Shown here: positions 27,988 through 36,548 of the stretch, piece after piece
Layout of the letters: each line of letters opens with the position of its first letter
How positions within the stretch are numbered: position 1 is the stretch's first letter
Origin: Methylobacterium organophilum
GTDB taxonomy: Bacteria > Pseudomonadota > Alphaproteobacteria > Rhizobiales > Beijerinckiaceae
DNA length: 64,000 bases
Reading direction: 5' to 3'
NCBI RefSeq assembly: GCF_022179465.1
Contig: NZ_BPQV01000009.1
Coordinates: forward strand, 62,001 to 126,000
The notes under the pieces: model-generated
What the model was told of the DNA's origin: nothing
Databases searched by the model: none
The model's input: only the letters and a program-made list of their open reading frames with translations
Position numbers and translations under genes: made by a program

Positions 27988-28865
27988 GCGCCGTTCTCGA
28001 TTATCTCGTCGGCCCCTTCGCCGAGTTCGGCTTCATGCGCCGGGCGCTGGTGGGCTGCTTCGCCCTGTCCCTGTCGACACCGCCCCTCGGCGTGTTCCTG
28101 ATGCTGCGCCGGATGAGCCTGATGAGCGAGGCGATGAGCCACGCGATCCTGCCCGGCGCCGCGGCCGGCTTCCTGGTGGCCGGCCTGTCCCTGCCGGCGA
28201 TGACGCTGGGCGGCCTCGTCGCCGGCCTCGCGGTGGCCCTGCTCGCGGGCCTCGTCACCCGCTCCACCCTGCTCAAGGAGGATGCGAGCCTCGCCGCCTT
28301 CTACCTGATCTCCCTGGCGGGCGGCGTCTTCCTCGTCTCGCTGAGGGGCTCGCAGGTCGATCTTCTGCACATCCTGTTCGGCTCGGTTCTGGCGCTGGAC
28401 GACGACGCGCTCGTGCTGCTGGGGGGCATCGCCACGGTGACGCTGATGGGGCTCGCGGCCCTGTACCGCCCCCTCGTCATGGAATGCGTCGACCCGCTCT
28501 TCCTGCGCACGGTGAGCCGCGCCGGGGGGCCGGTGCATTACGCCTTCCTCGGCCTCGTGGTGATGAACCTCGTCGCCGGCTTCCAGGCGCTCGGCACCCT
28601 GCTCGCGGTCGGGCTGATGCTGCTGCCGGCCATCACCGCGCGCTTCTGGGCGCAGGACCTGTCCGGGCTGATCCCGGTCTCGATGCTGGTCGCGATGCTC
28701 GCCAGCCTGATCGGGCTGATCGGCTCCTACCATGCGGAGATCCGCCTGCCGACGGGGCCGGCGATCGTGCTCGCCGCGGGCGGGCTCTACATCCTGTCGA
28801 TGCTGTTCGGCCCCCGCGGCGGCCTGATCCACCGCCTGGTGCGGCGCCGCCACCTGGAGGCGTGA
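27984..28865 (+). CDS. znuB: Zinc ABC transporter permease
   Basis: A 293-residue protein from a GTG at 27984 with about eight membrane helices and the ABC-3 family pattern (MRRALVGCFALSLSTPPLGVF, MSLMSEAMSHAILPGAA). It forms the membrane channel with ZnuC. The periplasmic binding protein ZnuA is missing from this locus, so it must be encoded elsewhere or replaced. GTGA overlap with znuC signals translational coupling. Confidence 0.92.
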   Translation: MSAVLDYLVGPFAEFGFMRRALVGCFALSLSTPPLGVFLMLRRMSLMSEAMSHAILPGAAAGFLVAGLSLPAMTLGGLVAGLAVALLAGLVTRSTLLKEDASLAAFYLISLAGGVFLVSLRGSQVDLLHILFGSVLALDDDALVLLGGIATVTLMGLAALYRPLVMECVDPLFLRTVSRAGGPVHYAFLGLVVMNLVAGFQALGTLLAVGLMLLPAITARFWAQDLSGLIPVSMLVAMLASLIGLIGSYHAEIRLPTGPAIVLAAGGLYILSMLFGPRGGLIHRLVRRRHLEA

Positions 28866-28872
28866 CGCCTGT

Positions 28873-29244
28873 TCAGAACAGCCGGCTGCCGTTCGGCACC
28901 GGCTGATCCGGGGCGAACAGGACCACGGCGCCCTGCGCGTCTGCGAAGCCGAGGGTCAGCACCTCGGACAGGACCTTGCCGATCTGTCGCGGGGGAAAGT
29001 TCACCACCGCCGCCACCTGCCGGCCGACCAGCGTCTCGGGCGTATAATGCTCGGTGATCTGCGCGCTCGATCGCCGGGTGCCGAGGGTCGGGCCGAAATC
29101 GATCGTGAGCTTGAGCGCCGGCTTGCGCGCCTCGGGAAAGGCCTCAGCCGCCACCACCGTCCCGACGCGGATGTCGACGGCCAGGAAGGCGTCGAAGGCG
29201 ATCCGCGGCGCTGCGGGCGCGTCGAGGGCATGAGTCGCGTGCAT
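28873..29244 (-). CDS. csaA: CsaA-type tRNA-binding-domain protein
   Basis: A 123-residue protein consisting of one OB-fold tRNA-binding domain ([23 protein letters not shown], then [16 protein letters not shown]). CsaA-like proteins form dimers that act as chaperones in protein export and can bind tRNA. It is convergent with znuB and 33 nt upstream of nothing else on its strand. The symbol is by family similarity. Confidence 0.8.
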   Translation of the reverse strand: MHATHALDAPAAPRIAFDAFLAVDIRVGTVVAAEAFPEARKPALKLTIDFGPTLGTRRSSAQITEHYTPETLVGRQVAAVVNFPPRQIGKVLSEVLTLGFADAQGAVVLFAPDQPVPNGSRLF

Positions 29245-29277
29245 CCGGCTTCCTCCGGCCCGGTCAGCCGGCGCCGT

Positions 29278-29997
29278 TCAGTGGATCAGCGCGGCGAGCC
29301 CCGGCACGAAGCCCGAGAGCCACGTCAGCGCGCTCATGACGCTGGCGAACAGCGTGTAGACGAAGCCGACGGAGATGCCGACACCGACCGCGCCGATGGC
29401 GAGGCCGCCCATGACCACGAAGCCGTCGCGCTCCACCAGCCCGAGGCCGATCAGCGAGACCGCGAGCCCGAGGGGGATCTGCCCGAAGAAGGGCGGCGCC
29501 ACGATCAGCGCCAGGGCCAGCGCCAGCAGCAGCACGCCCATGCCGCGCATGCCGACCGCGCTGTCGAACAGGCTGAGGCGCGGGCGCGACCAGCGCTCCA
29601 GGCGGCGCAGGATCGGCACGGCGCGGGTCACCGCCCGCTCGACATTCTCCCGGGCGATCGACTGGCCCAGGATGCTGCGCGGCAGCCAGGGCGCCGACAT
29701 GCCGGCCACGATCTGAACTGCGATCATCAACAGCAGCAGGCCGCAGACCAGCGGGATCGGCGGCGGCATCGGCAGGCAATTGGGCAGGCCGAGCAGCACC
29801 ACGAGCAGCGCGAAGGCGCGATCGCGGAGCACGGCGATGATGTCGCCGACGGTCAGGCGGTCGCTCTCCTGGCTCGCGAGCACAGTGAGGACGTCGGAAG
29901 TGCGCGCGCCGGAGGACAAAAGGCGGATGCCGTCTCTTTTCTCGTTCGGCGGCGGCTCTAGCCGATGCCGCCGCTTCCGCCAAGCGCGCCAACGCAC
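29278..29997 (-). CDS. ExoD family exopolysaccharide synthesis protein
   Basis: A 239-residue membrane protein from a GTG at 29997. Residues 30-60 carry the ExoD pattern TSDVLTVLASQESDRLTVGDI, followed by hydrophobic segments including LPNCLPMPPPIPLVCG, the most recognisable ExoD motif. ExoD was found in Sinorhizobium as needed for exopolysaccharide production and alkali tolerance; its biochemical role is unclear. The N-terminus before residue 28 is basic and may be shorter in reality. Confidence 0.78.
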   Translation of the reverse strand: MRWRAWRKRRHRLEPPPNEKRDGIRLLSSGARTSDVLTVLASQESDRLTVGDIIAVLRDRAFALLVVLLGLPNCLPMPPPIPLVCGLLLLMIAVQIVAGMSAPWLPRSILGQSIARENVERAVTRAVPILRRLERWSRPRLSLFDSAVGMRGMGVLLLALALALIVAPPFFGQIPLGLAVSLIGLGLVERDGFVVMGGLAIGAVGVGISVGFVYTLFASVMSALTWLSGFVPGLAALIH

Positions 29998-30233
29998 CTG
30001 TGACGCAGCGTGAGGCCCGGCGCATCAACGTTTGCCCCCTCGCGATTCGACAGCGCTGAAGTTCAGGTCGGCGCCAAGATCGGATCTGAGGTCTCCCGAT
30101 CTATGGATATGCACAGGGCGAACTGAGTAATCGTGGACATGTTTGCTGAAATACTGATAGCATTCGTCGAATTTAATTCGTTAGTTTAAACCATCGCAGG
30201 TTGCATATAGTGCTTTAGCGCGACGGCAGACGG

Positions 30234-30965
30234 ATGCCCGATTTGGCAAAAAATCTTTTTCCGAGGATTTTGCCCGTCATCCACACGCTCTGCCTGATGA
30301 TGCCGCCGGCGATCGTCCGTGCGGAACAGGATCCCGTCCACACGATCCTGTTCGGAAGCCTCGATGCGGGACGATCCTCTTTCACGAGCGCCGGGGCCAA
30401 GGTCGGGCTCGCGGGCCATGATCGCGAGGGAATCGCCGTCCTCGTCAGCCTGGGCGGCGGGGTGCGCCGCGAGCGTGGCTCGGGCCCGGCCTCCCCGGTT
30501 TTCCTGCGCGCGACGATGCTCGGCTCTGCCCTGGCCGGTTATCAGATGGTGCGCCCCTGGGGCGTCGCCGCCTTGTTTGCCGGCCCCGAGGCCACGGCGG
30601 AGGCGCTCGCCGGAATCGACGCGTTCCAGATGCTCAAGCCGCGTGTCGGCTTGCGCCTGCACGGCGAAGTCTGGGCGCGGCCCAGCGACGACACCCTGGT
30701 GACGCTGACGCTGATCCTCGGCTCGGCCCGCTCCGATGCCTATGGCCGGGCCTCGTTCGGATACCGGATCTGGGGCGCCTATCTCGGGCCGGAAGCCGCC
30801 CTCTATGCCGACCGAACCGGCTACCTCAAATGGAGCGTCGGCGTTCACGCCACGGACTTCGCCCTCGGCGCCGTCAGCTTCCGCGTTTCGGCCGGACTCC
30901 AGGGCGAGACCGGCGAGGACGATCCCTGCGGTTATCTCACGCTAGCCGCCTGGACGCCGCTCTGA
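30234..30965 (+). CDS. Putative BcsS-like outer-membrane protein of cellulose biosynthesis
   Basis: A 243-residue exported protein with an N-terminal signal peptide (about 1-30). The mature part alternates short beta segments (GRASFGYRIWGAYLGPEAAL, GYLKWSVGVHATDFALG) as in a small outer-membrane barrel. It resembles the BcsS family of rhizobial cellulose loci, but no bcs genes are adjacent. A TATAGT -10-like element at 30206-30211 lies 22 nt upstream. The upstream gap (30014-30233) is AT-rich. Family assignment is moderate. Confidence 0.5.
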   Translation: MPDLAKNLFPRILPVIHTLCLMMPPAIVRAEQDPVHTILFGSLDAGRSSFTSAGAKVGLAGHDREGIAVLVSLGGGVRRERGSGPASPVFLRATMLGSALAGYQMVRPWGVAALFAGPEATAEALAGIDAFQMLKPRVGLRLHGEVWARPSDDTLVTLTLILGSARSDAYGRASFGYRIWGAYLGPEAALYADRTGYLKWSVGVHATDFALGAVSFRVSAGLQGETGEDDPCGYLTLAAWTPL

Positions 30966-30974
30966 CCGGCGCCG

Positions 30975-32504
30975 TCACGTCTCCAGCGCGTCGAGGAAGC
31001 GCGCCGCATCGGCCACGATCGCGGCCCGCCGCTCCTCGCCCATGGCGCGCAAAGTCCGGTACGGCATCGCCATGCGCGGATTGCTACACAATCTCTGTTC
31101 GTGCGTGATAAGAAAATTCCAGTACAGATAATTAAATGGGCAGGCCTCCGAGCCTGTCTTCGCTTTCACGTCGTACCGGCATTCCGCTCCGCAATAATCG
31201 GACATCCGGTCGATATAGGCCCCCGAAGCCGCGTAGGGCTTGGAGCCGAGCAGGCCGCCATCGGCCCAGAGCACCATCCCGTGCACGTTAGGCAGCTCGA
31301 CCCATTCATAGGCGTCGGCGTAGACGACGAGGTACCATTCCTCGACCTGGGCCGGTTCGATCCCCGCGAGCAGCGCGAAATTGCCCAGAACCATCAGCCG
31401 CTGGATGTGGTGGGCATAGGCATGGTCCCGGGTCTGGGCGATGCATTGCCGGAGGCAGTTCATCCCCGTCTCGCCCGACCAGTAGAACCAGGGCAGGTCA
31501 CGCCGGGCCGCGAGCGCGTTGCTCTCGGCATAGACCGGCATCTGCGCCCAGTAGAGGCCCCGCACATATTCCCGCCAGCCCAGGATCTGGCGAATGAAGC
31601 CCTCCGCCGCATTGAGGGGGATGCCGCCCTCGCGATAGGCGCGCTCGGCCGCCCGGCAGATCTCCTCCGCCGTGAGCAGCCCCGCGTTCAAGGCCGGGGC
31701 GATCAGCGCGTGGTAGAGGAAGGGCGCATCCGCCTTCATCGCGTCCTGGTAGTCGCCGAAACGCGGCAGGCCCTCGCGGAGGAAATGCGCGAGGCTCCTC
31801 AGCGCCTCGGCACGGGTCACCGGCCAGGCGAAGGCGTCGAGGCTGCCGAAATGATCGCCGAATTCCCGCGCGACCAGCGCCATGGCCTCGCGGGTGATCG
31901 CGTCGGGTGGAAAGCCGATCCGCTCCGGCGGGACATGGCCCCTGGGCAGCCGCTTGCGGTTCTCGGCGTCGAAGTTCCACTGGCCGCCTTCGGGCCCTTC
32001 TTCCGTCATCAGGATCCCGGTCCGCTTGCGCATGAAGCGGTAGAAGGTCTCCATCCGCAGCGCGGTGCGGTCGCCGGCCCAGGCCTCGAAGGTCTCCCGC
32101 GAGCACAGGAAGCGGTTGTCCGCCCGGATCTCGACCGGGACGGACAGCTCCTCGCGCCAGGCCTGCATCATCTCCCAGACACGCCACTCCCCCGGCTCCG
32201 TGACGACGACGCGCTCCGGATCGTGCCGGGCAATCGCCCGCTCCAGCTCCTCCGTGAAGGACCCGGTATTGCCCTCCGCATCGAGCCGCACGTAGTCGAC
32301 CCTGACGCCTTCGGCTTCCAGCTCCGCCGCGAAATGGCGCATGGCCGAGAACAGGAAGGCGATCTTCTGCTTGTGGTGGCGGACATAGGTCGCCTCGGCG
32401 CGGACCTCGACGAGAAGGACCACATCCGCCTCGGAATCGAGATCGGTAAGCGAGGCGACCCGGCGATGCAGCTGGTCGCCGAGGATGAACCGCAGCACGC
32501 CCAT
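30975..32504 (-). CDS. Fe-S (6-4) photolyase / CryPRO family cryptochrome
   Basis: A 509-residue flavoprotein of the bacterial (6-4) photolyase group (Agrobacterium PhrB type). Evidence is the N-terminal antenna-binding domain (RFILGDQL start, HHKQKIAFLFSAMRHFA), the long helical FAD domain and four cysteines placed to hold a 4Fe-4S cluster: C350, C438, C442 and C455. It would use light to repair (6-4) photoproducts. The second and third ligands are separated by three residues (C-GAE-C), one more than the CxxC I recall as usual. It is divergent from a formyltransferase and a DUF2256 gene. Confidence 0.88.
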   Translation of the reverse strand: MGVLRFILGDQLHRRVASLTDLDSEADVVLLVEVRAEATYVRHHKQKIAFLFSAMRHFAAELEAEGVRVDYVRLDAEGNTGSFTEELERAIARHDPERVVVTEPGEWRVWEMMQAWREELSVPVEIRADNRFLCSRETFEAWAGDRTALRMETFYRFMRKRTGILMTEEGPEGGQWNFDAENRKRLPRGHVPPERIGFPPDAITREAMALVAREFGDHFGSLDAFAWPVTRAEALRSLAHFLREGLPRFGDYQDAMKADAPFLYHALIAPALNAGLLTAEEICRAAERAYREGGIPLNAAEGFIRQILGWREYVRGLYWAQMPVYAESNALAARRDLPWFYWSGETGMNCLRQCIAQTRDHAYAHHIQRLMVLGNFALLAGIEPAQVEEWYLVVYADAYEWVELPNVHGMVLWADGGLLGSKPYAASGAYIDRMSDYCGAECRYDVKAKTGSEACPFNYLYWNFLITHEQRLCSNPRMAMPYRTLRAMGEERRAAIVADAARFLDALET

Positions 32505-32686
32505 GGCCGCTCAGGCCCTGCCGCTCGAGAGACCGACGCGCTGCATGGGGATCCCCCGTTCCACGGCCTTCCCGTACCGCCCAAATCGACTAGCTATCGC
32601 TCCGATGCGGGCCTGGGATCCGGCAGCCGCGCGTCATGCCCTGCGCCGAAGGTCGCAGGGCCGCTCACGGATGGTCTGGACGGCCC

Positions 32687-33550
32687 ATGAAATTCGCCTT
32701 CGCCGGCATCGATTTCCTCGGCAGCGTGTTCGACGGGCTGGTCGAGGCGGGCTGGAGCCCGCTCAAGCTGTTCACCCGCCCCTGCGACGGGATCTACGAC
32801 CACAACGACGTCATCGTGGCGCAGGCGCGCCGGCACCGCATCCCGATCCAGCTCTCGCGGGTGCTGCCCGCCGATCTCGACGCCCTCAACCGGGAGCACG
32901 GCCGGGACTGGGCGCTGGTGGTGGCGGGTTATCCCTGGCTGGTGAGGGGCTGGCACGGCAAGGCCCGCTTCGCCCTCAACTTCCATCCCTCGCCCTTGCC
33001 CATCGGGCGCGGCCCCTACCCGCTCTTCCGCGCCGTGCTCGATTCCTACGAGAGCTGGGGCGTTACCGCCCACACGCTCTCGGAGAATTTCGACACCGGC
33101 GACATCCTGGCCCAGGACATCTTCCCCGTCTCGCCGCTGGAGAGCCACGAGACGCTGCTCGCCAAATGCCGGATGGCCGGGCGCCGCCTCGCCGTGGGGC
33201 CGATCGCCAGGAGCCTGCCGGATCTCTGGCGCCGGGCCGAGCCGCAGGGCGACGGCTCCTACTGGCCGCGGGTGAACGATGCCGACCGCACGCTCGACTT
33301 CCGCAAGGAGGTGGCGGAGGTGCTGCGCAAGGTGCGCGCCTTCGGCACGATCGAGACCATCGCGCGGCTCGGCGAGTCCCGCGTCTACGTTGCCGCCGCC
33401 GAGGGCTGGACCGAGGCGCACCGGCTGATCCCGGGCTCGGTGGTGCACCGGCATCGCCGCCACGTCGTCGTCGCGGCGCAGGACGGCTTCGTCCAGCTCA
33501 CCCGCTGGAGCCCGGTGCCCCTGGCCGAGGCCGGCCAGATCGGGCGCTGA
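32687..33550 (+). CDS. Formyltransferase family protein (Fmt-like)
   Basis: A 287-residue protein with the formyl-tetrahydrofolate transferase fold. It shows FAFAGIDFLGSVFDGLVEAG at the N-terminus, NFHPSPLPIGRGPYPLFRAV (the Asn-His-Ser active-site loop; HPS present) and TAHTLSENFDTGDIL (catalytic Asp in FDTGDI). It is shorter than the translation initiation enzyme Fmt and lacks its full C-terminal domain, so it more likely formylates a small molecule or sugar nucleotide. It sits between the photolyase and DUF2256 genes. The ATG at 32687 is preferred over 32636. Confidence 0.8.
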   Translation: MKFAFAGIDFLGSVFDGLVEAGWSPLKLFTRPCDGIYDHNDVIVAQARRHRIPIQLSRVLPADLDALNREHGRDWALVVAGYPWLVRGWHGKARFALNFHPSPLPIGRGPYPLFRAVLDSYESWGVTAHTLSENFDTGDILAQDIFPVSPLESHETLLAKCRMAGRRLAVGPIARSLPDLWRRAEPQGDGSYWPRVNDADRTLDFRKEVAEVLRKVRAFGTIETIARLGESRVYVAAAEGWTEAHRLIPGSVVHRHRRHVVVAAQDGFVQLTRWSPVPLAEAGQIGR

Positions 33551-33571
33551 GAGGAGGCGGCCCTGCCCCCG

Positions 33572-33718
33572 ATGCGCCGCAAGGGCGACCTCCCGCAGAA
33601 GATCTGCGCCACCTGCGGCCGGCCCTTCGCGTGGCGCAAGAAGTGGGAGCGGGTCTGGGAGGAGGTGCGCTACTGCTCCGAGCGCTGCCGCAACGCGGCA
33701 CGCCGCGAGAAGACGTGA
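33572..33718 (+). CDS. DUF2256 zinc-ribbon-like small protein
   Basis: A 48-residue protein matching DUF2256: two CxxC/CxxxC-type pairs (CATC near the start and CSERC near the end) and the core [19 protein letters not shown]2256 genes are often next to photolyase/cryptochrome genes, as here. AGGAGG lies 13 nt before the ATG. It is 21 nt after the formyltransferase stop and probably cotranscribed. Function unknown; likely binds zinc. Confidence 0.85.
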   Translation: MRRKGDLPQKICATCGRPFAWRKKWERVWEEVRYCSERCRNAARREKT

Positions 33719-33721
33719 CGG

Positions 33722-34321
33722 CTACCCGCGCGGCAGGGCCTCCGGCGTGTCGACGTCGAAGGCGACGGCCTCGTCCGTGGCGATCTCCAGCACGTCGTCC
33801 CGCGCCGCCAGGATCGCCCCTGCGCCGCGATCCCCCTGCAGAGCCGCGAGATCGCCTCCCAGGCGGTCGAGATCGAGCAGGACCGGGTTGCCGCGCCGGC
33901 CGCCGCTCACCGGCACGACCGCGCAGGTGCAGCCTTGGGCGAGCCGGTAGGCCGCGATCAACGCGTCGAGATGAGTGGCGGTGATGCGAGGCATGTCGCC
34001 GAGCATCACGATCGCGGCCCGGGTGTCCGGCGGCAGGGCGGCGAGACCCGCGCGCAGCGACCCGGACAGGCCCTCGGCATAGGCCGGATTGAGCACGCGA
34101 TGCAGGTCGAGGCCGTCGAGGCTCACGCCGACGGCTTCCTCATGGGCGCCGAGCACCGCGATCACGGGCCGGGCGCGGGAGGCGAGCGCGGCCTCCGCGG
34201 CGTGGCGCACCAGCGGCTTGCCATCAAGCCGGGCCAGGAGCTTCGGCGCGGCGCCGAATCGTGTGCCCCGGCCGGCAGCGAGCAGGACGAGGCCGACCGG
34301 TACGTTCCGGTCCCCCCTCAT
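33722..34321 (-). CDS. MocA/MobA-like molybdopterin nucleotidyltransferase
   Basis: A 199-residue NTP-transferase. The nucleotide loop reads VLLAAGRGTRFGAAPKLL, and a metal-binding LGDMPRI follows. This is the plan of enzymes that attach CMP or GMP to molybdopterin (MocA for xanthine-dehydrogenase-type cofactor). Its ATG overlaps the stop of the upstream molybdopterin-binding gene by 4 nt. The xdhC genes upstream support MocA (cytidylyl) over MobA. Confidence 0.82.
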   Translation of the reverse strand: MRGDRNVPVGLVLLAAGRGTRFGAAPKLLARLDGKPLVRHAAEAALASRARPVIAVLGAHEEAVGVSLDGLDLHRVLNPAYAEGLSGSLRAGLAALPPDTRAAIVMLGDMPRITATHLDALIAAYRLAQGCTCAVVPVSGGRRGNPVLLDLDRLGGDLAALQGDRGAGAILAARDDVLEIATDEAVAFDVDTPEALPRG

Positions 34322-35337
34322 GCCTCCTCCCCGGCGCTCGCGCCGCCCTCGCGCGGCTGAGGCCGCGAGACGATCTCCATGAGCAGCCCGCCGACGCCGA
34401 GGCGAACGATGTCCGCCCGGGTCACCGGCAGGTCGGCGAGCAGGCGGTGAAGGATCCAGTCGAAACCGTTCTCGACGGGCGAGCGGGCACAGCCCGGCGC
34501 GCCGATCACCGGCATTTCGCGTAGGGCGCCGAGCAGCAGGAGATTGCCCGGATCGACCGGCATGCCGAAATGCGCGACCTGCCCGCCGGCGGCCTCGATC
34601 CCGGCAGGGATCACGTCGCGCCGGTCGGCGATGGCCGAGGCGCCGAACACCACCACGAGATCGGCCGCGCCCACCGCCTGACCGAGGGCCTCGGCGACGG
34701 CCCGGGCCTCGTGGGGCACCCGGCTCTCCACGACGATCTCCGCCCCTGCCGGTGCCAGCCGATCGGCCAGCACGCGCAGGGTCTTGTCGATGGTCGCGGG
34801 CTTCAGCCCGGAGAGAAGGGTCGAGATCACGGCGACCCGCCGCCGACGGTAGGGCGCGATCCGCAGAGGCGGCGCGGGCACCTGGGTAGCGGCACGGCCG
34901 AGGGCAGCGCCGGCCACGGCATAGGGAATGATCTTGACCGTCGCGACCATCTCGCCGGCCACCACCGGCTTGAAGGGGGGAAGCGTCGCGGCGGTGATCG
35001 ATTCGTCGACGCCGTTCAGCGCGTCGACCGTCTCGGCCTCCACCAGGAGGACGCCCGCATGCGCCGCGAACAGGTTGCAGCGGCCGGTGAAGGGCGGCTC
35101 GATCCGCAGGCCGGGCCCCGCGAGGCAGCGGGCGAGGCGTTCGGCCGCCGCATCCTCCCCGACATCGCCGGGTTCGAGGATGGCCACCACCACCTCCGCA
35201 AGCCCCGCCCGCTCCAGGGCGGCGGTGTCCTCGGGGGTGATGGTCTGACCCTTGCGCACGGCGAAGCCGTTGCCGCGGACGCCGTGCGCCGCGATCAGCC
35301 CGGCGCTCTCGCGGACCGGGATGGGACCGAACTTCAT
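34318..35337 (-). CDS. Molybdopterin-binding protein (MoeA/MogA-like)
   Basis: A 339-residue cytosolic protein. The central to C-terminal half carries a MoCF-biosynthesis (MogA/MoeA) nucleotide-binding fold: VAVISTLLSGLKPATIDKTL and VVVFGASAIADRRDVIPAGI. The N-terminal half (1-160) resembles the molybdopterin-binding segment seen fused in CoxI/XdhC loci. It probably helps hand Mo to the cofactor of a hydroxylase. It overlaps the NTP transferase by 4 nt and xdhC (C-terminal part) by 4 nt (ATGA), so the operon is tightly coupled. Confidence 0.8.
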   Translation of the reverse strand: MKFGPIPVRESAGLIAAHGVRGNGFAVRKGQTITPEDTAALERAGLAEVVVAILEPGDVGEDAAAERLARCLAGPGLRIEPPFTGRCNLFAAHAGVLLVEAETVDALNGVDESITAATLPPFKPVVAGEMVATVKIIPYAVAGAALGRAATQVPAPPLRIAPYRRRRVAVISTLLSGLKPATIDKTLRVLADRLAPAGAEIVVESRVPHEARAVAEALGQAVGAADLVVVFGASAIADRRDVIPAGIEAAGGQVAHFGMPVDPGNLLLLGALREMPVIGAPGCARSPVENGFDWILHRLLADLPVTRADIVRLGVGGLLMEIVSRPQPREGGASAGEEA

Positions 35338-36032
35338 GACGTCGCCTTGATCCGGTCCTTGCGCAGGGTCGCGACGATCTGGGCCAGGATGGAGACGGCG
35401 ATCTCGGCGGGCGAGACGGCACCGAGATCGAGGCCGATCGGCGCGTGGATGCGGGCGATCTGGGCCTCCGAGAACCCCGCCTGGGTCAGGCGCTCGACGC
35501 GGCGGCCATGGGTCTTCCGCGAGCCGAGGGCGCCCACATAGAAGCATTCCGCGGTGAGCGCCGCCGTTAGGGCCGGATCGTCGATCTTGGGATCGTGGGT
35601 CAGTGCCGCCACGGCCGTGTAGCGGTCGAGCGGCCCGAGAGCTTCCCAAGCCACATCCGGCCATTCCGCGATCAGCCGCACGCCGGGGAAGCGCTCCGGC
35701 GTGGCGAAGGCCGTGCGCGGGTCGATCACGGCCACGTCGAGATCGAGGCTCGCCGCCATCGGGCAGAGCGCCTGGCTGATATGCACCGCTCCGATCACCA
35801 CCAGGCGGATGGGCGGCACCTGCACCGTCAGGAAAAGCGAGCGGCCCTCCGCCTCGACGAGCCCGCTGCGCCCGCTCTGCAGGCGCTCGCGCAGGGTCTC
35901 GGCCAGCGGGTCGGAGGCGAGATCGGCCTCGGTGACGAGGCGCTGGCTGCCCTCGCCCGTATCCGTGACCAGGATGGCGGCCCGGCGGGCGGCCCGCTCG
36001 GCGTTGAGGCGCTGGAGAAGATCGAGGCGCAT
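35334..36032 (-). CDS. XdhC family protein, Rossmann (C-terminal) half
   Basis: A 232-residue protein equal to the Rossmann half of XdhC/CoxI: LVVIGAVHISQALCPMA is the nucleotide-binding loop, and GALGSRKTHGRRVERL and LDLGAVSPAEIAVSILAQI complete the family pattern. XdhC binds the molybdenum cofactor and inserts the sulfurated cofactor into xanthine-dehydrogenase-like enzymes. Here the N-terminal XdhC domain is encoded by a separate gene just upstream, 5 nt away. Confidence 0.85.
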   Translation of the reverse strand: MRLDLLQRLNAERAARRAAILVTDTGEGSQRLVTEADLASDPLAETLRERLQSGRSGLVEAEGRSLFLTVQVPPIRLVVIGAVHISQALCPMAASLDLDVAVIDPRTAFATPERFPGVRLIAEWPDVAWEALGPLDRYTAVAALTHDPKIDDPALTAALTAECFYVGALGSRKTHGRRVERLTQAGFSEAQIARIHAPIGLDLGAVSPAEIAVSILAQIVATLRKDRIKATS

Positions 36033-36037
36033 GGCGC

Positions 36038-36361
36038 TCAGTCGATTCGCTCGACATAGACGCGGATCCGGCCGCCGCAGGACAGGCCTGCCCGCCAGGC
36101 GGTCTCGTCGGCCACGCCGAATTCGAGGGTGCGCGGGCGCCCGTCCTCGATCGCCTCCATCGCCTCGGTGATGACCTCGCCCTCGACGCAGCCGCCGGAG
36201 ACCGATCCGAGGAAGCTGCCCTCTCCGTCGATGACGAGGTGGCTGCCGACCGGGCGCGGCGCCGAGCCCCAGGTCTCGATGACGGTGGCGAGGGCAACCC
36301 TGCGCCCCTCGCGCCGCCAGCCCTCGGCCGTGCGCAGGATGTCGTCCTCGGTGGAGAGCAT
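36038..36361 (-). CDS. XdhC family protein, N-terminal half
   Basis: A 107-residue protein matching the XdhC/CoxI N-terminal domain: VALATVIETWGSAPRPVGSH, EGSFLGSVSGGCVEGEV and GLSCGGRIRVYVE. The conserved cysteines (SGGCVEG and LSCGG) bind cofactor. The start MLSTEDDIL at 36361 has GGGAG 8 nt upstream; a start at 36451 adds 30 unlike residues. It heads the four-gene Mo-cofactor operon. No molybdenum hydroxylase subunit lies in this window. Confidence 0.85.
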   Translation of the reverse strand: MLSTEDDILRTAEGWRREGRRVALATVIETWGSAPRPVGSHLVIDGEGSFLGSVSGGCVEGEVITEAMEAIEDGRPRTLEFGVADETAWRAGLSCGGRIRVYVERID

Positions 36362-36548
36362 GTCTGAAACTCCCGGGCGCGGATCGAGAACGCCGCGCTC
36401 CGTCATCGATCCGAAGTAAGCCTTCGCGCCCGTTTCGCAATGCGGATCCATCCCCCGGGACAGGCAAGCAAACAGGCTCGCGCGACTGTTCGGGGAAGCG
36501 GGGCCGGGCTAGGGTCGCGGCGAGGTCTCACGCAAAAGGCGCGCCGCG

